A stretch of 64,000 nt of DNA from Monarcha castaneiventris obscurior (GCA_026261815.1 JAMPIT010000511.1:3816929-3880928); one strand, 5' to 3'; positions 9,729 through 21,816 are shown, numbered from the stretch's first letter. Notes: a model not told the origin generated them from the sequence alone. Program-made: numbers and translations.

Positions 9729-10395
9729 GTGGGATGAGGCGTGGGATGCAGGATGCAAAGAGGGAAGCAGGATGCAAGGTGGGATGCAGGATGCAAAGGG
9801 GGATGCAGGATGCAAGGTGGGATGCAGGATGCAAAGGGGGATGCAGGATGCAAAGGGGGATGCAGGATGCAAGGTGGGATGGGATGCAGGATGCAGGATG
9901 CAAGGTGGGATGCAGGATGCAAGGTGGGATGGGATTCAGGATGCAAAGAGGGATGCAGGATGCAAAGAGGGATGCAGGATGCAAGGCTGAATGCAGGATG
10001 CAAGGTGGGATGCAGGATGCAAGGTGGGATGGATGCAGGATGCAAAGAGGGATGCAGGATGCAAGGTGGGATGGGATGCAGGATGCAGGATGCAAGGTGG
10101 GATGCAGGATGCAAGGTGGGATGGGATTCAGGATGCAAAGAGGGATGCAGGATGCAAAGAGGGATGCAGGATGCAAGGCTGAATGCAGGATGCAAGGTGG
10201 GATGCAGGAGGCAAGGTGGGATTCAGGATGCAAAGAGGGATGCAGGATGCAAGGCTGAATGCAGGATGCAAGGTGGGATGCAGGATGCAAGGTGGGATGC
10301 GCTGCAGGATGCGCTGCAGGATGCTCCACGGGATGCAGGATGCAACACAGGATGCAACAGCGGTTGCAACCCGGGTTGGGATGCAGGATGAAGTG
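9729..10395. repeat. 19-bp minisatellite with higher-order duplication
   Basis: The unit is GATGCAAGGTGGGATGCAG, with AAAGAGG and AAAGGGG variants. Insertions of GGGAT or GATGCAG reset the phase. A composite block marked by GGGATTCAGG at 9931 recurs at 10123, 192 bp later. The right end degenerates into GCTGCAGGATGC units. Confidence 0.95.
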
Positions 10396-12076
10396 CGGGA
10401 CTCCGTGGGGTCCTCCCTGAAGCTGCATCCCGGCCTGGTTTGTGTCGCTCTGCCCCACAAACCCCCCTGGCACCATCCCCCTGCTGCCTCCCGTCCCTCC
10501 AGGGAGTCACCCCCATCCTCCGCCTCCCTTCCCTGCCGAATCCCCTCTGCTCCAGGCGGGCAGAGGGAAGCTGGGGGGCCCCAGCGCTGGGGGGGGGGGC
10601 TGAGCTGTGGGAATGGGAAGGCCCCCACTGTTACCAGGACAACTGGGTGCTCTCCGGAGCCGCTTGTTGCTGCTGCTGCTGCATCCCTGCAAACCTCCCC
10701 CGGCACCGCCAATCCTCATCCAAGGGGATGCTCAGCTTCCCCCCCAGACCCCGAGGAACAGCTTGGAAAAGCACCAGAGACAGAACAACGCATTCCCCAG
10801 CTGTCCAGGGTGAAGGCTCTGAGCCCTCATCCTCCTCCTCACCCCAGCGAGCTGCTGGGATGTGAGAAAACAGCGACCGCGGCCTCTCCGGTGCCCGGGG
10901 ATTCGGGGGCTGGGCTCGAGCAGAGCTTCTGGCAGGGTGTAATTAGAGCAGCGCGCCGAGGTGCTGACACCGGGGCTTTATGGCTCGCTGCCAATCAGAC
11001 CCGTCCATTAAGGCCATAACAACCCACCAGGCTGACACGGGATGCCCGGTGCCACCCCCGTGACCCACGGAGCGGGCACACCGGGACAGCCGAGCACCGG
11101 CCGAGCCCGTGCGGCCCTCCCCAGGCACGCGGCACTGCTGCTTCCAGCACAGAGCTCTTGTTTCCCCTTCATTTGGCACAGAAATCAGGGACAGGGAGAG
11201 TCACCGAGGTGGCAGCTGCTCTGTGCCCACTGAGGATTGAGGGAAGAGTCGAGTCCAGCTGCTGGCGGCGGGTGTGGGGATGCTCATCCCCCCCGCGAGC
11301 TCCTGCGGCCCGAGATGGGCTCCATCCCCAGGGATTTTCTCCCCTGAGCAGCAGCTTTTCAGAAAGCTTTACCAGGAGCACCTCGGCTGGAAGACGGGAC
11401 GGCAGCCCCGGAGCAGCAGGGAACGACAGCGGCTTGTCTGAATCGCTTCCCGTAAACTCGGCTGGGAATTGCTCCGGGGGAAAAACGGCAACGGCCACAA
11501 GCCGGGGAGTTTGGGCTGCAGGAGGATCCGCTCTGATGGGAGCCTTCGCCACTCTCTCGGTGCCATCACCGGCTCCCTCCCAGCGACCTTCACGTGGAGT
11601 TTTCTCCCGCTGGTGGCAGGGAGAAAAACCCAGGAAAAAAAAAAAAAAAAGCGAGGGAAGCCCAGGTGATGAGAAGAGGAAGGACATGAATAAAGCATGG
11701 AATAAATTTCACTTAGCGGTTTGTTCCCGACTGAGGGCACGGCCAGCAGCCCATCCCAAGTGGCTCCCGGACATCTGGATGCGGTCGCTGTGCCCAGGAA
11801 GATGGATTTCAGCTCAGCTTCTCCATTTTGATATTCCCAGGCTCTTTGTGCGCTCAAGGATGGATCGGAGCTGATCCTTGCCCGTCTGTGCCCGTGTGGA
11901 TGCCGTGGCACAGGGCAGGGCAGCACAAAGGGCTGGGTCGGGCATGTTGGGGAGAGTTTTTTGGGAAAAATTAGAGGAATTTCTGCCGGGTGAGGTGCTC
12001 ACCTCCCTGCTGGGCCTGCGGGACTGAGGGATGAGCATCGGTGGGACAAGTGTGGGGTTTTCACCCACAGTGAGGG
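10396..12076. other. Upstream spacer, no gene seen
   Basis: Unique sequence with a CTGCTG tract at about 10668-10682, an AT-richer stretch at 10940-11010 and an A17 run near 11635-11651. No exon is supported. Confidence 0.5.
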
Positions 12077-12181
12077 GTGGGGATAAATCCCTCCTGGGAG
12101 ATCCTCCCTGAGTGGGGATAAATCCCTCCTGGGAGATCCTCCCTGAGTGGGGATAAATCCCTCCTGGGAGATCCTCCCTGA
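12077..12181. repeat. Perfect 35-bp triplicate
   Basis: Three copies begin at 12077, 12112 and 12147, each starting GTGGGGATAAATCCCTCCTG and ending in GATCCTCCCTGA. I saw no difference between copies, which suggests recent duplication. Confidence 0.96.
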
Positions 12182-12679
12182 TCCAGAGCAGCCCGGCAAG
12201 GAGCAATCCCAGCCCCAGCCCCTTTTCCACCTCCATCCACCGGAGCCATCTCACTGCCCAGCCCGGCAGCAGCGGCCAGATCACGCCTGCACTCGAGCAG
12301 CCTCTCCAGAAAGCGAGGAACTTTGCATAAATATTCATCTCGATTAATAAACATGAGGGCTGCAGAAAGCCCGGCTGCAGAGCGGCTGCTCAGCCTTGCG
12401 GGAGCTCAACCCCGACACCCGAAGGGTTTTGCACGGCAGGAAAACCCCGAGGTTGGATATTGGGAAACCTCTCAGCCACGTCCCTTTGTCCCTTTGTCAG
12501 CGAGGGGGTGGCATCTCCCCAGTGGGCTGGAGCCCCAGTGCTTCCCAGTAAGACCCAAACGGGGCTACTGGGAGACAAGGGAAGCTGCCCTGGCCACCTT
12601 TGCCCCCTCTGTGGCAACCCCGCAGAGGTACAGGGAGCGCAGCCAGTCCCAGTCCCCCACTGGATGCGGCTGCAGAGGG
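12182..12679. other. Upstream spacer, no gene seen
   Basis: Unique sequence with a short AT-rich patch at 12325-12355 (ATAAATATTCATCTCGATTA). No exon is supported. Confidence 0.5.
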
Positions 12680-14262
12680 CTGGGGGCTCTGGAATAGCCC
12701 CAAACCCTCCCATGGCTCCAGAGGGGACGTTCAGGGTCAGCTTTGGGCTGCACAAAGCAGCAGTGAGGACAGGAACGTGCCCAGCACCAGGATGGGGGCT
12801 CTGGGATAGCCCCAAACCCTCCCGTGGCTCCAGAGGGGACGTTCAGGGCCAGCTTTGAGCTGCACAAAGCAGCAGTGAGGACAGGGACGTGTCCAGCACC
12901 GGGATGGGGGCTCTGGAATAGCCCCAAATTCCCCCATGGCTCCAGAGGGGACGTTCGGGGCCAGGTTTGGGCTGCACAAAGCAGCAGTGAGGACAGGGAC
13001 GTGTCCAGCACCGGGATGTGGGCTCTGGGATAGCCCCAAACCCCCCGGTGCCTCCAGAGGGGACGTTCGGGGCCAGCTTTGGGCTGCACAAACCCACGGC
13101 AGTGAGGAGAGGGACGTGCCCAGCACCGGGATGGGGGCTCTGGGATAGCCCCAAACCCTCCCGTGGCTCCAGAGGGGACGTTCAGGGCCAGCTTTGGGCT
13201 GCACAAAGCCGCAGCAGTGAGGACAGGGACGTGTCCAGCACCGGGATGGGGGCTCTGGGATAGCCCCAAACCCCGGTGGCTCCAGAGGGGAGTTCGGGCC
13301 AGTTTGGGCTGCACAAAGCGCAGTGAGGACAGGGACGTGTCCAGCACCGGATGGGGGCTCTGGAATAGCCCCAAACCCTCCCATGGCTCCAGAGGGGACG
13401 TTCGGGGCCAGCTTTGGGCTGCACAAAGCCTGGCAGTGAGGACAGGGACGCGTCCAGCACCGGGATGGGGGCTCTGGGATAGCCCCAAACCCCCCGGTGC
13501 CTCCAGAGGGGACGTTCGGGGCCAGGTTTGGGCTGCACAAAGCAGCAGTGAGGACAGGGACGTGTCCAGCACCGGGATGGGGGCTCTGGGATAGCCCCAA
13601 AACCTCCCGTGGCTCCAGAGGGGACGTTCAGGGCCAGCTTTGGGCTGCACAAACCAGGCAGTGAGGACAGGAACGTGCCCAGCACCGGGATGGGGGCTCT
13701 GGGATAGCCCCAAACCCTCCCGTGGCTCCAGAGGGGATGTTCGGGGCCAGCTTTGGGCTGCACAAAGCCTGGCAGTGAGGACAGGGACGTGTCCAGCGCC
13801 GGGATGGGGGCTCTGGGATAGCCCCAAACCCCCCGGTGCCTCCAGAGGGGACGTTCAGGGCCAGCTTTGGGCTGCACAAAGCAGCAGTGAGGACAGGAAC
13901 GTGCCGAGCACCGGGATGGGGGCTCTGGAATAGCCCCAAATTCCCCCATGGCTCCAGAGGGGACGTTCGGGGCCAGCTTTGAGCTGCACAAAGCAGCAGT
14001 GAGGACAGGGAGGTGCCCAGCACCGGGATGGGGGCTCTGGGATAGCCCCAAACCCCCCCGTGGCTCCAGAGGGGACGTTCGGGGCCAGGTTTGGGCTGCA
14101 CAAAGCCTCGGCAGTGAGGACAGGGACGTGTCCAGCACCGGGATGGGGGCTCTGGGATAGCCCCAAACCCTCCCGTGGCTCCAGAGGGGACGTTCAGGGC
14201 CAGCTTTGGGCTGCACAAAGCCGCAGCAGTGAGGACAGGAAAGTGCCCAGCACCGGTGGCAG
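12680..14262. repeat. About 112-bp satellite-like array, 14 copies
   Basis: GCTGCACAAA recurs 14 times between about 12748 and 14209 at roughly 112-bp spacing. Each unit also carries CCAGAGGGGACGTTC, a variable CAGCAGTGAGGACAGG segment and a hairpin, GGGGCT-7 nt-AGCCCC (e.g. 13134-13152). Small indels around GCAGCAG account for length variation. The long minus-strand ORFs over it (up to 420 codons) are repeat readings. Confidence 0.95.
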
Positions 14263-14454
14263 CCCCTCGGAGCAGGCAGAGGGATGAATCCAGGAATTCC
14301 CGGCTCCTCTGGGGGAAACTGAGGCAAAGGGGCAGCCCCGGGGGCTGCAGGAGGTGGCGGTGGCAGAGGCAGCAGCTCGGTGCCACCTGCGGGACGCTGC
14401 CTTTGTCACTCCGCCAGCAACCCGGGGCATAAACAAGCGCCTGACATTTCCACA
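14263..14454. other. Spacer after the 112-bp array
   Basis: Short unique GC-rich stretch. Nothing recognised. Confidence 0.5.
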
Positions 14455-14990
14455 CCGCCGCCAGGCCCTCGGATTAAAGCGGAACATAATTAGCAAATTA
14501 ATCAGGAGACAATAGCCGAGGATCTGAGGCTGCCGAGCTGTCACGGGCTCCGCGCGGAGCTGACCCCGGGCATGTTCGGGGCCGGGCCAGACGGGGATGA
14601 CCACGAGTTGCGGTCCCCGTAGCTCTCCCCTTGCATTTTCCCATCGGGACAGGGGTTAACCGGAATTCCTGGCCCGGTCAGGAGCCTGGGAATGAAACTT
14701 CCAAAGGGCAGCGCCTTCCTCTGGCTCACGGGGACACGCAAAACCCGCGGATCAGGGTGAATTTGCATTCCGCTTATTAGACGCCCTGCAAATACGGGCG
14801 AACCTCGTTCAAACACATTTCGGTGATAAAATGATATTGACTCTGAGTAATTAAAAATCATTTCCATATTCAAATACCCCTGATTGAGGAGAAAGAGCTT
14901 CCCTTTAATTGCCTGGAGGGGAGCGAAGCAACTTTCGGAGCGTGCAGCCCCGGTAAAATGCATCTTCGCTTGGCAGCGTGCGAAAGGCCC
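14455..14990. promoter_or_regulatory. AT-rich island, candidate conserved non-coding element
   Basis: Composition drops sharply in GC. Homeodomain-like cores recur: GGAACATAATTAGC near 14480, GAGTAATTAAAAATC near 14850 and TTTAATTGCC near 14905. TGATAAAATGATATTG lies near 14822. There is no repeat structure and no coding frame. Such islands between arrays are what ancient enhancers look like, but conservation cannot be tested here. Confidence 0.3.
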
Positions 14991-14992
14991 GG

Positions 14993-15058
14993 GGAGGAGG
15001 AGGAGGAGAGGAGGAGGAGGAAGAGGAGGAGGAAGAGGAGGAGGAAGTGGAGGAGGCA
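14993..15058. repeat. GGA/GAAGAG purine tract
   Basis: Sixty-odd bases of GGAGGAGGAAGAGGA on the plus strand; low complexity. Confidence 0.93.
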
Positions 15059-17104
15059 GCACACGGGGTGAGGGTGTGACCCTGCCACCTTCGAGGGGCT
15101 CTTCCCTCGCTGCTCCCCAAGGATCAATCCCGGCACAAGGCGCTTTTTCCTCCCCCTCATCCAAAGGCGTCTTCCCAGGAAAACGCTCCCGTGCCCGCAG
15201 GATTTCAGGCTCGGGATTTCCCAGGAATAAACCCCAAAATTCCCCGTGGCTCAGGAGGGGATCCTCTGGGTGATCCTGGCGGGGACACGCCAGCCCCACA
15301 GCGCTGGGGGCAGCCCCAGCTCGGTTCCCTGTGAGCACCAGGAATGTTTCAATCCCAAATCCCCCTTCCCAGGCTCCAGGCTGCCACCGGCACCTCCCGA
15401 GCCACCCGGGGGCCACCTCCATCGGTGTCCCGGGAGCAGCGGGGGGAACAGCGAGGCTGCCGGGGTGCTGAGCTATTCCAGCCGCCTTCTGGAGCCCCTC
15501 CAGCACTTCCCTGCGGGATTTTGGGCTCCGCTTGGTTTCCTAGGGAAACCAGGCTGCAGCTCAGCTCAGCCTCCGCACACGTGGGTGTGCAGGGGGGCCG
15601 TGGGTGTGCAGGGAGGGCCGTGGGTGCCCCGCACCCTCTGTCTCCTCTCCCAGCTCTCCTTGGAGCATCCCAAACTCCCGAGGAAGGGATTGGAGCAGAG
15701 TCCTCGCTCCTGGGGGGGAGCAGGGATCCCTGGGGACGATGCAAGTCCCGCATCCCTGAGGATGCTCCGGTGCCAGCTGCAGCCCTCAGGGATGCTCAGA
15801 ACCCTGCCCGGGGCTCTCTGAGAGGCAGGAGGGGCTCGCTGAGAGGCAGGAGGGGGCTCAGCCCGGGCTGGCCCGGCTGGCGCGGCGGTTTCCATGCTCC
15901 ATTGCCCTTTGAACAGATTGGAAAGTGCATCCGCTTTGCTCCCATCCATCCATCCCTCGCTCCCGGGGGACACGGACCTCGCTCTCCCACTGCTCCATCC
16001 GCAGGGAACACGCAGGAGACCCCCACGGGTCCCCAATTCCAGGCGTGGCTCCGCAACACCTCGGAGATGAGGGGCCAGGGATGGTGGGAAAAGGGAAGAG
16101 AGGAAGCTGGGAGAGGGATCAGGGGGAAGAGGGAGAAGGATCAGCCCGGTAACAGCTCCGGGACAGCCCCATTCGCACTCCCTGCTTTTCCAAGTGAACT
16201 CACAGCCCTGGATTTGGGAAGGGCAGAGGGGCCGCCGCCATCAGCACCCAGCGGGGTCATCGCAGCCTGGCCAAAAACTGCCCCTCAAGGGCCTGGCAGC
16301 ACCGAGCTGCTCCTCCCGTGAGCAGAGATGATGGAATAGGCAGGAAAAGTCTCCTCCAGGAGCCCGGGCTGGGCTCCCAGGGACCTGGAGGAGCCGGAGA
16401 AGGCAGGGACTGGGGATTGGGATGGGCACGGGGACCCCGGAGTGGCTCAAACACGGCCTCTGTGCCTCCTCCAGCTCCCAGGGCAGTCCTGGAGCTCACA
16501 TGGAGGAGTTTTCCAGCCAGGATTTCCCTGCTGAACCCGAGGTCCTTCCCTCTGGGCATGGTCCCGGATCGGAGGCACAATCCCTGCTCACAGACACAAG
16601 CGAGCCCATGAAGACTTCGGAATTGTTGTATTTTTATATATAAACCATATCAAAACGCCCTAAAAACACATCCAGCAGAGCCTTTTGTGCCCCCACAGCT
16701 CCGTGAGTCCACGGGGAGAATTGGGATAACTCACAGGGACCACGGATCGCTCCCAGGAGCTGCCAATTCCTTCCAGCTCCCTCATCCACGTGGCACAATC
16801 CCAGATTCCCATCCTTTCCCTCAGCCTGGGATCACCACAGAGGGAACGGGATCATGCCCACAGGACCTCTCATCCCGGGGCCATCCTGCTCTCCCAGGCT
16901 TCCTCTGCTCGCCGGGGAAAAGCAGGGAATAAAAAGCCGGAGAGGAGGGAATGAAAGCGCCATAATTAAAGGGAAAAATTTTCCAGCATGCTGGAGACAG
17001 AAGAGGATCATTGTGTTTGCCTCCCACATCCCAGATGGATGCACGAGGGCTGCAGACAACGCCGGGGAGAGCGTGGAGAGGAGGAGAGGAAGGGTGTGAG
17101 TGAG
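15059..17104. other. Spacer, no gene seen
   Basis: Unique sequence. Two 20-bp copies of GAGAGGCAGGAGGGGCTCGC type occur at 15820-15858. An AT-rich patch at 16620-16670 contains TTTTTATATATAAACC. No exon is supported. Confidence 0.45.
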
Positions 17105-17290
17105 ACCGGGACGTGTGTGAGCAGAAATTGAATTTTTATCAGTTCCTATGTAGATTGTGTTTATTCATCTGTCTCCTCTCCATCTCCCCCTGCATCTCCC
17201 TATTTCTTTGACAAAATTACTTTCCTCCTTCGGCCTAATTTTGTTTGTACAGATAGCAGCTGCTTCCTCCCGTTCCGGCAGGAGAAATAT
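17105..17290. promoter_or_regulatory. AT-rich island, candidate enhancer
   Basis: Contains TTTTTATCAGTTCC, GTTTATTCATCTG, TTTGACAAAATTAC and a CAGCTG E-box near 17260. The composition differs from the GC-rich flanks. Function is inferred only. Confidence 0.25.
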
Positions 17291-18284
17291 CCCGGTAAAT
17301 GAGGTGTTCCATGCCCCCGGCACAGGCTGGAGCAGCTCCCCGGGGCACATTAACCCCTGGCTCCTGCAGAGATGTGGCTCCATCCCCAAAATTCCCCCTC
17401 CTGCTGTTTTCCCAGCCTCCTCCCACCCTCTCCTCGGGGTGGCACAGGATGGGTGAGGTGCCCCCAAATCGTCCCAGGTCCCCAAGTGCCACCCCAATCC
17501 CACCCAAGGGTGCTGCTCCATGTGCTGCATCCATAGGGAAGCTCTGCTAATCCATATTAACTGTCCTGCCATGGGAGATGAATGGAGCTGGGAAGATCCC
17601 GGCTACCAATAAGGGCATTTTTTTTTCCCCAAAAAAACCCATTCTTGGCAGGACCTGTCACTCTCCCTCTCCCCGGCTGGGTTGGATTCTCTGGGAATCT
17701 TGAGGAGAGATGCCCTTGGGGGCCTCAGGATGCTCCCAAAAATCAGGAGCCCCGCAGGCAGGTGCGACCCCAAATCCCAGTGGGACAACCCCAGCGTCCC
17801 TGGCTGCCACCAGGAAGAGCCACAGAACCTGGACAAACCCAACCCCGAGCCCAGCACGTTTTTTCCATGCCCAAACCACCCCCAAAAACAACCGGAAAAA
17901 CCTTCCCCAACCCAGGCAGCCCCTCCAGGGCTTTGCCAAGGGGGTGTTTCCTAGGGAAAAAAGAAGGGAAGAGGAGCCTCTGGAGCGCTTTAGCGTGAGG
18001 GAAACTCAACGGCGGCATCGCGTGATGGATTCGCCCCCAGGGCCCGCCATTAAAAATGTATGGAATTACTCATGCAAAGTCCCACTTACACACGGGGCTT
18101 TTGTGAGGACATTAAAGCACCGCCGTTTGTCACTCACTTCCCCGCGGCTCCCGGTTTTTTATCGGGAATGAACCGCCGGGGATTCTGTTTTTGCCTCCCC
18201 TCTGAGCTCTCCCAGCTCGGGTCGCACCCCCCAGCCCGGCACCCGCCCGGGGCACGGCCCCAAACCCCCCCTGCCATGGGGAAA
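17291..18284. other. Spacer with an AT-rich island near 18000-18160
   Basis: Unique sequence. At 18048-18090, CATTAAAAATGTATGG is followed by ATTACTCATGCAAAG, which contains an octamer-like ATGCAAAG. This part may be a conserved element. No exon is supported. Confidence 0.35.
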
Positions 18285-19335
18285 GCCCTCCTTGGGAAGG
18301 CAGCAGAGGATTGGGGTGCTCGGGGTGCTCAGCATCAGGGTCCCCATCCCATTCCAGCTCCTTTCCCACCTCTTATGGGGGAAAAAACCACCTGGAGTGA
18401 GGTCAGCAGGGGTTTGGGATACTCAGGATGTGGCTCCTCATCCTCTCCCGGCTCCTGTCCCACCACTGAAGGGGGAAAAACCCACCTGGAGTGAGGCCAG
18501 GAGGGGATTGGGATGCTCAGGATGAGGCCCCCTGTCCTCTCCGAACTCCCATCCCACCTGGAGTGAGGCCAGGGGAGGTTTGGGATGCTCGGAACTCTCA
18601 GTGTCAGGGTTCCCATCTCCTCCCAGATCCCTTCCCACTTCCAAGGGGGACAAAACCCACCTGGAGTGGAGCCAGAAGGGGTTTGGGATACTCAGGATGT
18701 GGCTCCTCATCCTCTCCCAGCTCCCTTCCCACCTCTTATGGGGGAAAATCCTGCCTGGAGTGAGGCCAACAAGGGATTGGGATATTCAGGATGAGGCCCC
18801 CCGTCCTCTCCCGGCACCTGTCCCACCCCTGAAGGGGAAAAACCCGCCTGGAGTGAGGCCAGGAGGGGTTTGGGATACTCAGGATGAGGCCCCCCGTCCT
18901 TTCCCAGCTCCCATCCCACTCCTGAAGGGGGAAAAACCCCCCTGGAGTGAGGCCAGGAGAGGATTGGGATGCTCAGGATGGGACCCCCAATCCTCTCCCA
19001 TCTCCTTTCCCACTTCTGAGAGGGGGCAAAACCCACCAGGAGAGGATTGGGATGCTCAGGATGAGACCCCCAATCCTCTCCCGGCTCCTTTCCCACATCT
19101 GAGAAGGGTCAAAGCCGACCAGGAGAGGATTGGGATGCTCAGGATGCTCATCATCAGCGTCTCCATCTCCTCCCAGATCCCTTCCCACATCTCAACGAGG
19201 TCAAAAACCCACCAGGAGAGGATTGGGAAGCTCAGAACTCTTAGCATCAGGATCTCCAGCTCATCTCTCCATCCTTTCCCAAATCTGAGAGGGGGCAAAT
19301 CCCACCCAGGGGGAGGCTCGGGAGCATCAGGATAT
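18285..19335. repeat. About 93-bp array, roughly 11 copies
   Basis: Units share CACCTGGAGTGAGGCCAG, GGATTGGGATGCTCAGGATG, CCTCTCCCAGCTCC and a poly-A/C junction GGGGAAAAACCCACC. Copies to the right are shorter and more diverged. All ORFs over it restate the unit. Confidence 0.93.
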
Positions 19336-19690
19336 TCAGGATGGAAAAAGCTTCATCCTTGCCCAGGATCCAGGCTCTCACCCGGCCCCTCCCAGGCCAG
19401 GGGGATCATTCTGGGTTGGGAATGGGGTCCTGCTCCTTCTCTGAGCTCCAGGAGCCGGGGAAGGAACAAAGAGCTGGAGACAGGGAGGGCAGGAATGTGG
19501 GAACACAATGGATCGCGTTCCCCGGGTGGCTCCGGCTGGGAGGAACGGGGCTGGAATCACAGAGCGCTTCCCCTCTGCTCTCTCGGAGCCTTTCAACTCG
19601 GAATGCATTTCCCTCCCCGCCTGAGCACCTTGCCGAGTCAAAAAGACAAATTTCCCGGAGCTTCAAAAGCTGCTGAGAGCCACAGCTCCG
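19336..19690. other. Spacer, no gene seen
   Basis: Unique GC-rich sequence between two arrays. Nothing recognised. Confidence 0.5.
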
Positions 19691-20777
19691 CGCTTCAGAG
19701 CCATCGCTCACCGAGCCAAACAGCCCCGGCTGCCCTCGCCCGCCCTGCCCTCCTCTGCCATCCCAAATTCCTAATCGGGGTTTTCCAGGGCGTCTGGTGA
19801 GGGGGATAAACACAGGGAGAACCCCCACGCCAAGGGGGAAACGGGGAGGTGCCACCACTTGATCAAATTCCCCCCAAAATAGCAGAAAAACACATTTCAA
19901 GCTCCGAGGGTTTGGGGGTTCTGGGTGTTTTGACCCCTGAGTTCCCTGTGCCTCCAAACCATCACTGATGGAGCCAAAAAGCCCCTGCTGCCCTGCCCTG
20001 CCCTCCTCTGCCATCCCAAATTCCTAATCGGGGTTTTCCAGGGCTCCTGGTGAGGGGGATAAACACAGGGAGAACCCCCACGGCACGGGGGAAACGGGGA
20101 GGTGCCACCCTCCCCCTGCAGCCAGAACCCCCAAACCCTCCGTGCTTGAAATCCTCTGTTTTGGGGGGATTTCGGCAGGGGGTGGCACCTCCCCTTGTCC
20201 CCCTTTGCCGTGGGGGCTCTCCATGTGTTTATCCCCCTCACCAGGAGCCCTGGAAAACCCCGATTAGGAATTTGGGATGGCAGAGGAGGGCAGGGCAGGG
20301 CAGCCGGGGCTGCTCGGCTCCGTCAGTGATGGTTTGGAGGCACAGGGGGACCCGGGGCGGTGCAGAACCCCCAAACCCTCGGTGCTTGAAATGTGTTTTT
20401 CTGCTATTTTGGGGGGGATTTGAGCAGGGGGTGGCACCTCCCCGTGTCCCCCTTTGTGGTGGGGGTTCTCCCTGTGTTTATCCCCCTCACCAGGCACCCT
20501 AAAAAACCCCGATTAGGAATTTGGGATGGCAGAGGAGGGCAGGGCAGGGCAGCAGGGGCTTTTTGGCTCCATCAGTGATGGTTTGGAGGCACAGGGAACT
20601 CAGGTGTCAGAACACCCAGAACCCCCAAACCCTCTGTGCTTGAAATCCTGTGTTTTTCTGCTATTTTGGGGGGATTTGAGCAGGGGCTGGCACCTCCCCG
20701 TGTCCCCCGTGCCTTGGAGGTTCTCCCTGTGTTTATCCCCCTCACCAGGCACCCTGGAAAACCCCGATTAGGGGTTC
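19691..20777. repeat. Inverted-repeat cluster of a roughly 250-265 bp unit
   Basis: The landmark CCTAATCGGGGTTTTCC appears in direct orientation at about 19769 and 20025. It appears inverted, as AAAACCCCGATTAGG, at about 20254, 20505 and 20759. Accompanying segments (GGGGGATAAACACAGGGAG, GAGGTGCCACC, CCAAACCATCACTGATGG) are inverted with it. The symmetry centre is between about 20110 and 20178. The result is a large imperfect palindrome with two left and three right copies. Confidence 0.92.
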
Positions 20778-21221
20778 CAAACTGAGGATTTGGGGGTTCT
20801 GGATGCAGGCAGAGGGCAGGAAAAGCTGGATTTGGCCTGGGAGGTGACAGAGAGCCCAGCCCAGCCCAGGGCCGTGCCCACGGAGCAGCACCCGAAGCTC
20901 AGCGATGCCCTCGGTGCCCTCGGGGCCGGATCCCGGCGGGAGCGCGCTGCGGTCCGCAGGCACGACGCGTTCCACACCATCGCCCGGTGATTGCGGCTCC
21001 CAAAAAAGCAATTACCACGCCGGCAGCCCCGCGGCGGCCGAGGCGACGAGTCATTTATTCACCCGGCGGCGAGGTGGCAGCCCTGGCATGCGGCTGGCAC
21101 CGGGAAGAGGGCGCTTAAACCCCCTCCAAGTGGCACTGCCCTGGCCGTGCCTCAGTTTCCCTCTCCCCGCAGCGATCCCAGCTCGTGTTTGTACCTTGTT
21201 AGTCTCTAAAAAGGGGGGAAA
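20778..21221. other. Spacer, no gene seen
   Basis: Unique sequence between the inverted repeats and the solo LTR. No exon is supported. Confidence 0.5.
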
Positions 21222-21676
21222 TGATGCCATGATGAATTTTTGTCTTTTCTTTTATACCCCTGTTATACGTTTTTTTGCAATTTCTGTATTCTCGGTGGTT
21301 TTTTTGCCTACGTTCTTGGACATTTTTGTTAAAGCTAAGAGACTAAACATTTTAGAGGCTTCGTAGTTGGGGTGCCAGGGTGCCCAGAGCCCAAGGTCCT
21401 CTCCAGAACACATTTTGTAAACTAAGCTAGAACCATCCAGGGGAAGGTTCCTTGGGAGGGGGGGCTCATTTGAGCCTCTCATTGGGGAATATTTGATAGA
21501 TTTGCTAATTAGTAAGACCTAGAATGTAAGACCAGAGCTAGAAGAGGGGTGCACAGAGGTGCGTTCGACCTGTTCGTGGTGCACCTAAGGATCCTTACAA
21601 TAAATACCAAAGTAAAACCCTTTTTCCCCTTCTAACCGTGTTCTCCTCTTGATTTTTAAGACCAGGAAAGGCATCA
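21222..21676 (+). mobile_element. Solo LTR of an endogenous retrovirus-like family (copy 1)
   Basis: The 455-bp element begins TGATGCC and ends GGCATCA, a perfect 7-bp terminal inverted repeat with TG...CA ends. A TATA-like TTTTATACCCC lies at 21250-21260 and an AATAAA polyadenylation signal at 21599-21604, the usual order of an LTR. No internal retroviral gene lies next to it, so it is a solo LTR. I see no matching target-site duplication (flanks GGAAA and GTGTC). A second copy in opposite orientation is at 43311-43763. Confidence 0.85.
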
Positions 21677-21816
21677 GTGTCGCCTCCCCGGATGCAAAGC
21701 CCAAGGATAAAATCAAGTTTCGCTCACTCCCGATGCCAACGCGAGGCAGATTTTCCATGGGGTGGGGAGAGCAGCGGGGTCTCTCCTGCTCACACAGCCC
21801 CAAACTGGAGCGGATA

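Noticed and set aside
12680..14262. CRISPR array
   Set aside because: Repeats are contiguous 112-bp units without unique spacers, and the host is a vertebrate.
21252..21482. 76-codon minus-strand ORF shared with a plus-strand ORF at 43376-43723
   Set aside because: Both lie inside the two solo LTR copies, antisense to the LTR; the similarity reflects the shared repeat, not a conserved gene.
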